Positions 48,401 to 61,898 of a stretch of DNA of 64,000 nt are shown here, one piece after another. Position numbers and translations under genes: made by a program. This stretch comes from Gyromitra esculenta. Lineage: Eukaryota > Ascomycota > Pezizomycetes > Pezizales > Discinaceae. Position 1 is the stretch's first letter. Each line of letters opens with the position of its first letter. The DNA lies in NCBI GenBank assembly GCA_038503075.1, contig JBCAML010000014.1, positions 1,240,001-1,304,000 on the forward strand, in the 5' to 3' direction. The notes under the pieces are model-generated. The model searched no databases and was not told the origin of the DNA. It saw nothing but the letters and a program-made list of their open reading frames with translations.

Positions 48401-51400
48401 CTACCCCATTAACTGATACTCTGCATCTCCCTCGAGAAGCACTATAGGTCGTATCTCATAACTTCCCTCATGGTTGAGAAACTTGACCCGAGTGATCGTA
48501 TGTGATTTGCAGCTGCCGGGAGGCCAAGTAGACTGAAAACTCAAGTTACTGCGTTGGAATTGCAATTGATTTTGAGATGCTGACTATATGTAGATGAAAC
48601 TAATTCTTTCCTTATTTCTACTGAGCAACTTTTGCCCGAAGATACGTGGTTGAAAAGGCACGACTTCACTAAGAGTGTTCTTTTGGTCTACCTAGCCAAG
48701 GAGGAGGGTATTGATAGTTAAAGGAAATTTCATATTCGGTGCGATTCTATTGATAATAACTAGAGACATCGACAGGCTGCAGGTCATCTGAACCAATATG
48801 AACTTAGTGTAGCACATTGAACGTGCAGAGTACACTTGATGAAACTTAAGTGGATGAAGTTTTGAATAAGTTAAAGCCACTACTAGAATCTAGGTTCTTC
48901 TAATGGCTTTTAATTGCCTTGCTGGTATATCCTATTTCCTACAACCCCTTTTCTCCTGTAATTTCCTTTTTTTTTAGGGTGCTGTACTAACGCGACAGGC
49001 TAGATCGTTTAGGTAAACGGGGATGCATTATTCGGCAAGATAGACAATTGATTGAGATCGAGGGAGGGGATGGGTGTCGAATTTTACTCCTATAGGCAAA
49101 TAAGGAGTTATTCTCTAAATCTATACTTCCCGAGTGCTTCAAGAAGAAGGAAGATCTTTGCGGAAGTACTGGAATGGCAAGCCTGCCCGCGATCTCGATT
49201 TACTCATCCACTCGATGTCATTTCAATCTTATTAGTTTTACCAACCGCAAGTGGCACAGCACAACTTTGAAATGGCCTTCATGGATGCCGCAGGATTTGG
49301 AACATGAGTGGGTCAAAAAGAAGGAGGGACTTTTTGGTCATTGAAGTATGCCAACGAATAGGTCGCTTATTTCGCTTAGATCCCGAGCTAGTTTCAGAAA
49401 AATTGCATTCAATCAGCTGCTCCCGCGCTTGAGGGGTGTCCAATCACGTATCATCACTCGGAAGTAGAGGCTGACACGATCAGGAAGTAGAAGTCATTAA
49501 CTAATATTATTTTCCAAGTTGTAACTGTGGTTGACTATGATTATAGCAGACAGCTCTATGAAGATGTGATGGTTGAGACGCTCCACCTCCACTCGGTTTC
49601 TCGGCCAGTCGCGTGATGTGAGCGTAACCCAAGACAACTTTTGAATCAAGCCTCAAAATGGTCTGATCTACTTTCCGGGGCTCGAGATCAACACTTGAAC
49701 TGAGCACCATGGGTTGGGGGAAATGCTTCAGGAATTCGAATCCTTCCACTGAAAGCACCTGGTTGATACATCCAACGGGTCGACACTTATTTTACCATAA
49801 CGCACGCCCCGACGCAGAGCACAGATCGCTTGGCGCCCCTGTTTTTGCCAGCAAAGCTGGTGAACCGCATATAGAACTGTACCTATCTAGTCCCTAAAAA
49901 GACTCAGGTCATTTTAAGGTCCTCACAACCGGGAACACATGTTCAAAATACCTGGGTAGACGAATCGTTTCCACTATTCTAAATATCTCATCTGTTCGCA
50001 ACTAGAGGACTTCTCGATTTCTACTCTCAATGATATGGTGTGTGCCTACGCTATGATCCCTAAGCAAGATTGTTTTAACCATGTTTTGTGGGGGCTTTAA
50101 CTGAGAGAAACGCGTCTATTAGCGTATCAGCATGCCTTCGTCGGCAAATTCGGCTTAGTTACCAAGCATCACACAGGTAAGGATGGCGTTTACTTCCTTC
50201 AAACGGTATCTAAAATACTCAGCCAATTTAATCTTTGCGGTGGGCAGGGAGTTTTCAATACCTCCTCCCCCCTATTACACCTCGACATGGTGATATGGTC
50301 CAGATGGACAAAAACGTAACGCCTGTAGAAGATGAGATCCCGCATCAAACGATCTCCTTCCCGAGGAATACGGTGCGATGTGCTAGGCAAAGATACATAG
50401 GTTTACCTATAGCAAGACATCTTGTTTTATCCCATCTTTTTGTTTTTGGCAGACTTGTGAAATTTGCTATTCTTTTACGTAGAGAATTATCCTACGCGGT
50501 TTATCTCTCACCGATGACTGGCTCTAGGAGTGATAAATTATACTGCGCATTCTGAGGCAGAAAAAGGCTGTCAAGCATCGAGCATCGAACCTGCTTCCGC
50601 ATTGCTTGCCGCATTGGCGCGACGAGTATTTGAGAACGTGGGAGCGTGGGAGCTTTGTTTCTTGGCTGCATGCCTCTCGACCTAACTTCGTGTTCTTGGC
50701 CTTTCGCCCCCGATTCGATGACACGTTACATTTCACATCCCGTGCGGTTCTATACACCAATAGTGAACCGCATAGGTTGTCTTCAGATCAGCCCTCCTAT
50801 CGGCAATCATAGGCTCTGGACATAAGTTGGAGATTTTCTCTAAGAAATATTATATCCAGTCACTAGGGCGGAGAATCGCCGGAGCAGATATCATCGTGTA
50901 ACAAGAAACTTTTTTGTTTTTGTTTTTTAACGTTATTTTTCAACTTCCTCTTATCTGATTTGTTGTTTCCTAGGTCGGGAATGTTTTTGTAGCTAAACCT
51001 CAGATTCTGGGATTCTAGGCCATCGGAGACTATCATCCAAACATTTCAGTATCATCATCTGAATCAAAATTTTCGAGCATCCCATAACCCTTTCTAGAGC
51101 CAGTTGTGGGATATTCAAAAATTGACGAGATCTATCTTCCTCCAGTGGACGCTTTGTGTAGACATGTAAATTTTCACCGGCATTTTGCCTTACCCCAAAA
51201 GCCTTGACCACATTATCAATAGGTACCAATTGACAAGTCACCTTGGTTCTAGAGCCACTCTACATCTTTAGTGTATATGTACATGCTTGATGCAGTGGAA
51301 GCAGACTAGGCCGAAGGCCCGAGCCCCAGTAATCGCAATAGATATGTGTATCCCAAGCAACGATGTCGAAAAACCAAGGATATTTCTCCTATGCGCCGTA

Positions 51401-53030
51401 ATTGATCACGATTTTGCGCTATTTTGGATTGAGTGGCTGTGGGTGGTTTCGTATTCAGTGTTAGCGACTTCTTCATGATTCTTGTTGTATCTATATTGGC
51501 CCTTGACGTGAATGGATTCGTACTGGAACGTGACGTTGGGAAAAGCCCCCCTTGCGAAACAGTTTACAAAGTTGATTATATAAGAGATGGTATTCACCTT
51601 TGATTTTGCTATTCATTCCAAGAACCACGATCACTATCACCCTGGCCTGACGTCCTTCATTTTTGTCTCCTCCTCTTTTGTCCGATGTTGACCGTATGGC
51701 AAAAGGGGCGGAGACAACCCTGTTAGGAGGTTGATAACTCAGTCTTGACCAGAGCCAAAATTCGAATACCGATCACATAATAACGCCCAGCAGCTACGAG
51801 CTTCAATATCACAACCTATCACTCCACGTCTCAGAGAGCAGATAAACATAAGGGATGAGCTAGTAAGATATCTCCAGAGTAAAATATGAGTTTTTTCTTT
51901 TTCTATTGAAATCATCTGCTCCTGATACTTTCCTGACTTTCGAAAACATGCATCTAGAAATCCGCCAGGGTTACGCTTGCTTGTTCTTCTAAAAGAGGGA
52001 GAATCTGTGTTTGGTGTATTTGCATATCGGACGAAATAAAGCAGAGCCACCACAGGCATAGTCTAGATTAGCCGTACTGATAACTATTAACTTCGGAGCA
52101 AGATCCCGTGTCAAGAATGACCAACTAGGAACCTGAAGTAAATGACACAAATACCTTATTTTCCCAGCTTTCTTCGATGCAGTGGCAAACTACGGACAAA
52201 CCCTTAGCTTTTACTGATAGAAATTCTCCTGATACTAATACGAATACTGATTAGGTGCGAGGGATTCTGCTACAGCTTGCGTCTCCATGAAATCATCGTT
52301 GTAACCATCTAGCCAGAAGCACATCATCACGCTACAGCCCACCGAAGTTACTCAGAACAGCAGACTAAATACTACATATTTCGCTGCCCAGCTAGATTAG
52401 AGTAAAGCAGTCTACTAAAGATGCTTATTTCGATAAAAGAATATCTAGTTAGTTGAATCTACACCTCTGATTTCATTATTTTATTTTATTCCTGTCTAGA
52501 GTGCACATTCTTGTTTAGCTACCCCCATCGTTGGTGTCCGATTTTCACTGTATCTTAAAGTGAAACCAGCGTGATGATTCGCAAGGCCTAAGCTTGGAAG
52601 AGTGGAAATTTTGGCACCAACTGTGACAAGCTAAAGTGGCGAAGTCCTTATGTGCCGTGGTGGGTGACCATACTTTAGTTTATGGTTACCCTTCAGTTTA
52701 GATTCTACCTTGAATACAAACGAAGGGATGAGAGACAACATGGGCAGTTTCAATTATGGTAACCTCCTGACTTACACCTATCATCTTCGTGAAGATCTAC
52801 AATAGAAATTACGAGATTCATTACAGTAAAGCTATAATCTTAGATGTCTCTCAGCTATTAATATTACACCAATCGAATGTATCCTACTGAACCATAAAAA
52901 TATAGTTATACCAAGTAATCCAAAAAAAAATAAACACCCATCACAAGCCCATAACCTAACGTAAGGGTTATCCATCGTGACATAGCGATCTGCACGGCGT
53001 ATCCCTTGCTTTCCACTCACGAGGAAATGA
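45454..53030. other. Long gene-free block
   Basis: 7.6 kb without a supportable gene on either strand. ORFs are all under 110 codons, with no conserved motif and no exon chain that I could join. Composition is AT-richer than the flanks with many TA-containing words. A perfect-but-one inverted repeat pair lies at 46414-46480. The block could be decayed transposon DNA, possibly altered by repeat-induced point mutation, but no transposase or reverse-transcriptase remnant was recognised. Confidence 0.45.
46414..46480. repeat. Short inverted repeat (stem-loop)
   Basis: TTAATGTCTTAGCCA at 46414-46428 and TGGCTAAGACGTTAA at 46466-46480 are inverted copies with one mismatch, separated by 37 nt, and both ends carry TTAA. 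A small foldback element or structured site; function unknown. Confidence 0.6.
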
Positions 53031-54297
53031 TCATCTCCTTGCATCGTAGCCAGAAGCTGCCGTATCGTAACCAGTAGCAGGCGCTGGAATTGCAGGTGAG
53101 TTAAGTTGGATATCTGGATTAGTGACAGTAGGGTTGAGTCTCCTTTGACTATCAGTCCTCCCACCTGTGTAGTAACCGTCTGATGCTCCGTCGCTGACCC
53201 GCTTCTCATCGTATCTATCGCCCAAGCCTCGGCGGCGGCTCGTACCTGCCCACTTGGTGCCACGGCTTCGGTCTTTATACTCGGTCTTACTTCTGCCAGC
53301 AAGGCAAGACAGGCAGAAGCCAATAGTAGCAAGAGTCAAGAGGGCGACGCAAGTCCAAGTGAAGGCAAAGGCCTAGCGACGCGTTAGAAAAGTAAGCCGG
53401 AGAGGAAAAACCCCCCCAAGAAAACCATGCACTAACGGAGGCTAACGGGGACTAGGAATGAGATCTAATAGGAAAACAGAAAAAGAGAGACATACCTTCA
53501 CACCAACACGCGCCTTCCTTCCTGCGCGCCTGAACATATGTTGTCCCAAAACAAAGCAAGCACTGGAAATCACTCGGAGTCAGCCCAGCAACACCAAAAA
53601 AATATTTCGACGCAACAGTTGACATACGTCATGATAGTAGCCGAAAAGGTGACGCAGAATAACGCTATTGCAGAAAAAAGGGCTGCCGCAGCACCACCAA
53701 GCCTCGAGCAAAGGGCGAGGAGCCCAGCAATAAGTGCCAGACTCGCAAACACTACATCGATGATATAGAACGCATACAAGAACCTACTCAGATAAAAATA
53801 CCGGCCTGGGTTGTCGAGGAAGCCTCGAGGAACGTTTGTATCGGTGTTGAAATTCCGCTGGGGGAGAAATGAGTATGCAGCTTGGTTGGGTCTACAGTTG
53901 AAGTTTTTGCCGTGACGCTCATCGCAGAACTAGAACGCACAACATCGATATTGAGCTACCATCTGTTGCAGTTTTTCTTAAAAAAAAATGTCATTTCGGA
54001 TGGAGATAGACGAACGTTGTAAAGTGTCCAGTGACAGATTCCTTGTGGAGCATTTGGTATCCCTTTGGTGTCTGCCTGTAGAAAGAATATCTCATTTAAA
54101 GGCCGTTTATCGTATGCTCCAGCCAGAATTAATAAGAAGAGCAGGACTACTGTTCCCGCAATGAGGATAAGTGACGGGAGCGCAGTTCCAATGCCTACAG
54201 AGAGGAAATAAAGTCAACTTTTTTTTAGTAGGATCCTTCAGTACCGACGAAAGGGCAAAAATCCGAGTGATAGTTACGTACGGGTACGAATCGACAT
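53031..54297 (-). CDS. SUR7/PalI-family four-TM membrane protein
   Basis: Member of the fungal SUR7 family, claudin-like proteins of the plasma membrane; Sur7 marks eisosomes and PalI/Rim9 relatives act in pH sensing. Exons on the minus strand: 54297-54282 (16 nt), 54194-54016, 53929-53628, 53562-53496, 53372-53031; 301 residues with all phases closing. Four membrane spans: about 6-32, 115-138, 143-170 and 188-212. The extracellular loop (about 33-112) has GICHWTLYN then FCDERHGKNFNC, matching the WTLYN...C pattern of the family, and RPNQAAYSF. The cytosolic tail is basic then Gly/Tyr/Ser-rich (YYTGGRTDSQRR). The second intron donor is GTTCGT, weak but the only one that keeps the family frame. 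The split between Sur7 and PalI subfamilies is not settled. Confidence 0.87.
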
Positions 54298-55001
54298 TAT
54301 TGAACCGGAAATATTGTAAAGAAGAGAAATAGATGGGCGAAATGATAGATAGATTCGATATCACAATTTAACTATTACCGGGAGAAAAAAGCCATGAAAC
54401 CCAGGCTGGAGGATGAGCAACTCAGATATAGCATGTAAATAATAGGCATTTTGGCCGAGGGTTTCTAGATCTCGGAACATGTTCCCTGATGTATAAATGA
54501 CGGTGAGCCAGTGCAGCCCCTATCAAACACGGTTAGGCCCGACGGCGGTCGGCAGAGAAACAGTACGCAAAACACACCAGCTTCTCCGCCTTCGTGAAAG
54601 CGAACGAGATGACGACCGGTGATGCTTCCCCCAATATCCTTGCCGGCGATCATACGTCATTCTTGGCACTATTAACGGATTTCGGTGAAGTTTTGATACA
54701 GAAAGGTCACACCCAGATTTATTTAGGTATGTACGAGTACTGTTTCAATCATGAACTAAACACAAAGGATTCAATTAATGACCCATTAAACACCCATCGA
54801 AATCCCAACCAAAGTCCCAACCTAAAACCCCAGGGCCCTATTCAGAAAATGTGTCCTGGGTCGTTACGAAACAAATAGGAAAATACGCCGGTCCGCTGAT
54901 ATATTCAAAGAACAATGACCGAAATGAAAAAGAAAAAAAGAGCCGCCCAGTCGTCTATTTACTTATTCGCAGAAAGACGCCAACACACATCCTACCAAAG
55001 T
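54298..55001. other. Intergenic between SUR7-like and otubain genes
   Basis: 0.7 kb. Several short ORFs overlap on both strands without family similarity; it should contain the SUR7-like promoter and the otubain 3' UTR. Confidence 0.4.
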
Positions 55002-56804
55002 TTACGAATATGGTGGGTGTTGGCCATGCCCTAAACCTGTGGGATATCCATCACCCAGATACTGTCCCCCATTACTATCCCAAGATTCACTACCAGATTG
55101 TGACGAATGCGGTGCTTTTTTCTCAACTGAAGAACTTCGTTTGGAGGTTCCTGAACTTGAGGTTGGAGTAGGAGGTTGATAAATCTCAGGCTGGAAGTTC
55201 TCGCTCTGAAAATGGCTAGGGTTGAACGGCGAGTTCCGGAAAGTCGTCGTTTGGAACGGAAGGGATTGGAGAGGTGAAGGTTGAAATGCTGGTAAATTGA
55301 ACATCGAAGGGCGGAAATTTGATGGGCCTGGCTCTGTTGGAAAGAAATCCATGCTCATATGAGGCATGTGAGGGAAAAAGGCTAGAGGCGTCTGTGCAAA
55401 TGCTTGCTCTGGGAGACTAGAAAGGAAAGATACTTGGAGCGGTGGTGGAGGAGCCGTTGGTATATCACCAGCTTTGTAAATGATATCGTAGTGGCCACTG
55501 ATTGCCCGGTATTAGAGCCATTGCAAGTTTTGGAAAGGAAGTAAAGAATAGCTTACGGTCTATAAAGAAGCCTCAATACTGGAGCGTCAATCGGCGTCAT
55601 CATTCCTTCAGTTTCCGCATCTTCAAAGCGGTGTACATTGACTTCATCTCCATCACTTCTATCCAAGTAGAAGACTTCCACCGCAAGACCAGCGGGGAGT
55701 ATCAAACAATCGATCAAAGCCATGAGCCCTACATGCTCGATCTCGATCCCGTACGGCTCGATTTGAGTTTCACAAAACACCTTCACAGGGCGATCGAGAA
55801 ACCCTTCGTAATATTCTGGACGAGTTTTCATCCAAGAGCTCGTAAGGAACTGGCAAGCATGTGTTAGTATGATAATTTAGTAAAAGCGGCAGGAGACTAC
55901 AGTGGTCTAACTTTAAAGTGGGTGATGATGGCATTGGAAATGTCCGGGTTATTGAAGGCATTTACAACTTCTGAGACGTCATAAGGATGATCGATCACTG
56001 GCGAAGCAGATATTTGACCGAATAGCGAGAACGTAGCTTCTGCAAAATCCTCATATATGTATGACTCGAGCCCAGCAAGATTCATGAGGTTGTTGAGTGA
56101 AGTTATTCGGGCATATTCCATACCGATGCGGTTAGGGTCGCCAGTTTTGAGCAGAAGCTCGAAATAACCAAAAGCCATAGCTGTAATAATGTGAGCACCA
56201 AAATTCTAAATAACAAAAATTGTGAGAAGATATTACACACCTCTCCACCCACAATTCCCATCTCCAAGTATCGTTCGGTAGAAAGGATATTTCGGTGAGA
56301 GTGCCTAGATAATCAGCATAGATCTACAACTGGTGAGAGTTTGTGTCCACTTACAATAGTCTTCCTGACAAAGGCCGGGTCTGCGGCTGCATATTCAATT
56401 TCAAGAGCTTTACTCGACTTGATGTCACTAACGAATGCACCCTACTTTCGTTAGCTACAAAAAATCACTTCAACAAAGAGATTCGAAAAAAAAAAATTCG
56501 CAGCGTAGGTTTAACAATTAACTTCAAAAAAACATACCCGGACGTCTGGCTGGTAATCTCCCGACAACTTCTCTAGCTCCGCATAGTCTTGAGTTCGTCC
56601 ATCTAAACCTGCCAAGCTGGCCTTTACATCCTCACCGGCGATGGCATCTGGTTGGGAGCGTGTAGGTGATCCCATCGGAGAACCATAGTGCTGTTTCGTC
56701 AATTGTTGTTGAGCTTTAATATCGCGATACTCCACCTGTTGGCTCCAGGGATCCAAGTCATCGACGAAAGCGCTGCCTCCATTCATTCCGGGAGCACCAT
56801 CCAT
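55002..56804 (-). CDS. Otubain-type ubiquitin thioesterase (peptidase C65)
   Basis: Deubiquitinase of the OTUB family, expected to cleave ubiquitin chains. Exons on the minus strand: 56804-56538, 56441-56355, 56304-56241 (64 nt), 56180-55912, 55849-55557, 55497-55002; 491 residues. The catalytic cysteine motif GDGNCGWRA is made by joining exons 3 and 4 (Asp133, Cys136), and the catalytic histidine block LLYRPGHYDIIY crosses exons 5 and 6 (His329). MAFGYFELLLKTGDP and VCETQIEPYGIEIEHV-type blocks fit C65. The N-terminal 85 residues are variable with a YRDIKAQQQLTKQ helix. A long C-terminal extension (about 345-491) is Phe/Pro/Ser/Gln-rich with repeated FQ-type elements and is absent from human OTUB1. 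Annotators using one ORF at a time would miss the catalytic residues. Confidence 0.92.
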
Positions 56805-59800
56805 AGCTAATTGAGTGATGATGATGAAGCAGAGAGATGAGCAGCAGGATGGAGGGTGATGATGAAGACCGCTGGGGGAGATGATGGGTTATTGAAGATA
56901 AGGATGGCCAAGGGAAAGAAAAAAAAAGCTCAGCTGGCAAATGGTGTTGTCAAGCAGTACCTGGATCTTAACTGGAACGATGTGGTAGGGGACAGACACT
57001 AAAGGTGGGGCCGGGGGGGGTGGGCGGAGGCCCTAAGAGTTTCAAGGCTTGCGGGGGAGGCGGAAATTGAGCCTCAAAAGTCGTATGTCAAGGGTGCGGC
57101 CCAGTTACAACCCTTGGGCTTCTCTGAATCATTATCCTCCGCCCTCCCAGGAATCAAACGAACGAACTATAGACGGAAGCGAGTGCACGGTCAGGGAAAA
57201 AGAATCAGACGAAGAAGGAGGAAGAGAGAGAGGGAGGGAAAGAGAGGGAGGGGACGAGATGGAATGGTGTTTGCTGATCGAGAACGAGCAAGAGAATGGG
57301 GAAAAAAGAAAGAAAAGAAAGAAAAACAAGCACACGGGAAGAAGAACGACTTTGACTCGCGCTCTACTGTGGCAGCGGCAGATTTACATACTAGAGAGGG
57401 CTCTCGTCGGAGGGGGTGGAAGGCAGAGAGAGGCTCGACAAGGATCCCAGTTGGCCCAGCAGGAGCTGTCGAGTTCAGCACAAGTGATAGGTACATTCAC
57501 TATGCATGCTCAAGCATCACCATCACCTTCACCTTCATGGCGAACCCCCGGAAATCCACAGGGGTCTGTCACGCGATGGACTCGAGATGTATGTAAGCAG
57601 CTACCCTTTTACTTCCTTCGTGTGGATGGATGGGCCAGATGGGATGAAAAGACATACTCCCCCTTCATCAATCCCATCCACCCCCTTCGGTCCCGGCGTC
57701 CCGCCCAACGCATGTATATTATAGCCGTGGTCCTGTGTGGGTATGTGGCTGGGCTACAAAAAGTGGTCATCACAGGCAGAATTGCTTGCCCTCGCAGACT
57801 CAGGTTGGAAGAAAGAGACGGGGACTGCGGGCATCGAGTACCCATATAAATGTGATATATCACATGTATGTGCGAATACTTAAGCGAGAACGAGAAAGCT
57901 CGCTGGAGAGCTGATTGCGGGGTGTGAAAGTTGTTCTTTGGGAAAGGTTTCCACGATTGTTTCCCGCGCTTGTGCAGCTTTAAATTCCTTCTATGGTACT
58001 TCTTGATGAGCTCCCCCCTCTGAACGAACGGCGGACATAGATAGAGAGACACAGATTGGGTACGATCGCGGCTGTATTGCTGATTATCGCCTGCGTGGTT
58101 TCATTTGCGATGGGAAAAAAATATATACCTTGCGGTCACCTCCGGCTGAGAGTATTCTCTTAGCTAAATAAGCATCGCCTTTTAATCAATAGTAGCTCCC
58201 TTTCGGCACCGCAGGATGCGATGCATGTATCCATTCTTCGTGAACAACACAGCAGGAGGCAGCAGACAGGCGTACGCCTTTCCAGTAGCAGTTGCTAGAA
58301 GGTATAAAAAAGAAAGGAAAGGCAGGAACTTTTGGTGAAGGAGATCCCGACAACCCAACCCCACTAGAGAACTGGCACTCACCTATACCCTACGCGATAC
58401 TGTACCAGCAACATGGGCTTCATTTCCAACACGAGCTCGTAGGGCGCGGCATCTCTGATTGGCGGATCGGGATCGAACGAAATCCCGAGGTTCAAGCACC
58501 AGCCAAGCCGGACATGAGGTCGATGATTGTGGCTGCGCTGACGAACACGATCTCCTGGTCTGGTGGGGGGACATGCCTGTGAACAACCGCGTGGGATGAG
58601 GAACATATTCATCCCTTAGTACGATCCACTGTTCCAGAGTCCTACAACCGATCGCCTCGATTTCTATATTTATGGTGGGATATCAAGAGAACGAATGTAT
58701 CATTGCATAATACTCTTATGCAACTGCAGCGTTGGATTTGTGACGGACTCCTCTAGATCAACTCTTCGATGAAGATTGATAATTGCAACGTTAACCGGGT
58801 CTTCCGAGCCCTTCGCAACCTGGGGGCCTAGTGCCCTGAGTATTCCTGAGAATGACACATATTTGACTCAGGTATCGAGTATTTTCAAAATCATTGTCAG
58901 TAGCGAGCTTAGCTACCGTACATGAATCCCCTGCCTCATATATAATCCTTCGAGTTGTCCAACTAGATTTTGAAGAAAAGCTTCCCAGGAAAAGCATCCG
59001 ATAACTACCGGCGCTAAGTATCTTTTGGCCAAGTCTCGGGCCAACGGTCAATCCAACTGACCGAGAACCACATAGCCGCCAAGACATGCTTTAATGCCAG
59101 TCGTATCTACATACGTACTCTAGCGAGAAACCATATGCCGTACTGTCCGAGTGAGAGAGAGATGCTTGAAATTGTGTACCACTTATAAAAATAAAAATAA
59201 AAACAAGACAACGGGAAATCGGCCAGAAAAGTGGTTCTACACGATTATCACACACTTGGCCACACAACAGCCAAGAAGTACATTAACTATCTGGAATCCT
59301 ATGGGCATTGGCTTATTCTTCTTTTCTTTTTCTGTTTCGTCTAATCTATTCATGCCTCCCCACAGTCGGTACAGTCAATGATACTCAGGAAAGCACACGA
59401 ACGGCACATTCACCTTTTTGAGGTAATGAATGTGATTTTCAAAAATTACCACTATCACTATCACTATCACTATCACTATCACTCGGCGCTGAGTAAAGTA
59501 AAAGGGCTGACCTCCACCCGGAAATAGCATCCGTACATATACATAAGCGACTAAAATAATACCTCCCCTCAAATAAGTCATGCTAGTGCAAAATTCGGCC
59601 GCGTTATCCATAACCTACATAAAGCCATTCATAGACGACAACCGCAACCATCTCTAGAAAAATTATTCCAAATTATTTTATCAAGGAATATATGCAGGGC
59701 AGCCACCACCACCGTCCCAGCTACCAGTACCAAGGTGCGCAGGGATGCAGTAGGGACATCACGGGCCAAAGAACATTCTTTTGCTACATATGCACAGGAA

Positions 59801-61898
59801 GTAAGGGGTCGGACATCAGGTGAAAAGGTTCAAATGAGGGGAAGTACAAACGACAAGCGTTTGGGGGGAGAAGTTCACTGCTGCTGCTCTTTTATCTAAC
59901 TTAGTGCGATAGACCACGAAAGCCTCGATGATGGTCAGGCGGCTTCAAGAACCGTCCAATACTAATAAGCATGGAAAAAATGATCATGTGATATCACTCG
60001 ATGGCTATTCCGAGGATTGCGTTCTTGCAACGAGGCTCTTCGGATAGGACCTAAAGGAATCTGCCAAGGAAGACGAAATACTACCCCGCCTTGGGACTCC
60101 AACAACACCGCAATCTCTCCGATCCCCCCATAAGAAGCAACCCAAAGCTGGTCGTTTTAGGAATGTGCATTGTTGGGGTGACTCGAACTTCTCATCACCT
60201 AACATGTTTTCAGCTTCAACTCGGAGCCAAATCGGGGGGCGTATCGCTAAGAAATCCTTATTTCAAACTTTCAGCTTTACGCCCCTAGCCTCTTCCAGGC
60301 ACCAACGAAAGGGAGTTATGACAGGCCCCATTACTGAAGTGAAAAAAAGTGGCACACGAAATCTTGCAGCAGCAGATTTATCACATTTCGTGTTCAGAGA
60401 GCGAGACGATTCGAAATCGATGCACTGTACAGTAAGCCCACATATCGTGAATCCATCTGGCTGGTGTCCAACGAGAACTGCAGATATCAGAGGTGTTGAA
60501 TTAGAGAAGATGAAAATAAAGCAATTACGATTAGCCCCCTTCGTCGGTGCAAAGTGAAATTTTTCACCGGATAGATATATTTCCACCTTGCATCCCCGCA
60601 TTATTATTTTTAATGAAAATAACGGCTTCTATATAAGCTTTTCCCGAGGATTGATTGGTACTGGAGGGAGGTATCGTGATCTTCATCTGGACTACATAAC
60701 CATGTCTCGAATGATAGGAATTTTGAGGCTGAGGTTTTTTTCTCACCCAGTTACACCTCTTCGATCCCTGCAAGTGAACTTTACGAATTTCACGGATGAT
60801 TCCCATGTGGTCGGTCGCGCGATGCATATGGCGAAGATTCGGCTTGTGCTTGACTTACAACTTTGTTTAGGCGAGATTATCGTATTTGTCGACAGAGAAA
60901 AATGGGCTGTTGAGCAGCATTGCAGACGTTTCATGTGCTCTGGATGGCGTCCTGCACCCCAAGCAATCGGAAGAATTCCTTGGAGCCTCGAAACTTGGCA
61001 CTCCGCTTTATTGGTCTGTAGGACCTCAGCTCAATTTTATACATACGAGATATTCGTGAACAGGGCTCACGGAGAACGCCACAGCCACATTCTAGACTTT
61101 GGCTTTAGGCGTCAATGAGGGCGATATAAGCGATGAGTTTTGCAAAACAGTTGGATCTTTGACAGACAGAATCGTGTCTGCAGGAGTACAAGGCTAATTA
61201 AGGTTTAACCTCGGCACTACGTGATGCAACAGCGGGCCGAGCCATGGTATTGCGCGTGAAGCCTACTTTTGCTTTAGTATTTGGGTGGATTCTGAATCCT
61301 GAGACTAGGATCGCAAGGGAGCAACACTCGGGATAGCGTAGTGTTTGGAAGATACGATCATAAACAATCACTCGGCACAACAACTTCCGATATAGTGGGT
61401 AGGCGCAAGCTCACTCGATCGATACTCCCTCAAAAAAAGATTTCAAGGCGGCATTGCAGAAAACTAAATCGCCAAAAAAAGATGACTGGAAATGTTACCC
61501 AGCTCAACCAAACGGGTGACGGACCATGATCCACGAACCCGATGACCTTTTCATTCCCCGCACAGAGCAAACCAAGTTCTGTTCTAAACAGAACACGTAA
61601 TTGTGCTAAGGCAAGAGGGTCATATGAGATGATTCATCGTTTCAGGTTTTCGAGATAGAAGTTTCGAGAGGATCCTGGCTGCTGTGATTGAGTGGTGGTG
61701 GTGGTCTACCTCACACGTTATGTTATCTAGAGTAGGCATTTTTGACGTGTCGTTTGCTGCGTTTAGAGGTTAGTATCGCCCCTCGTTTTACAACAAATGT
61801 CATTCAAGTCATTTCTCTATCTTCCCACAACCCTGTCTTTTGGAATATCATATTTAAAAACACATGTAGTTCTATTGACACGAAGCCCCACTGTCCAT
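56805..61898. other. 5 kb stretch with only weak coding signals
   Basis: 56805-57100 is otubain upstream DNA. The 266-codon ORF at 57049-57849 (+) is Glu/Arg-rich from GA-repeat composition and is not called. 58180-58612 (-) contains coding-like segments in different frames around a GTGAGT at 58382, but no full model closes. 60588-61118 (+) is a 176-codon ORF without family similarity. G-run at 57011-57020. Confidence 0.4.
59451..59483 (+). repeat. ACTATC hexanucleotide microsatellite
   Basis: Five and a half perfect ACTATC units in intergenic DNA. Confidence 0.9.

Noticed and set aside
49700..49780. tRNA-like TTCGAATCC sequence near 49735
   Set aside because: A B-box-like string only; no A box, acceptor stem or cloverleaf upstream.
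57049..57849. 266-codon plus-strand ORF upstream of the otubain gene
   Set aside because: Glu/Arg/Lys-rich runs come from GA-repeat DNA; two other frames are also open over the same stretch, so composition explains it.
60588..61118. 176-codon plus-strand ORF
   Set aside because: No recognisable domain, biased composition absent, no splice partners; chance ORF cannot be excluded, so not called as a gene.
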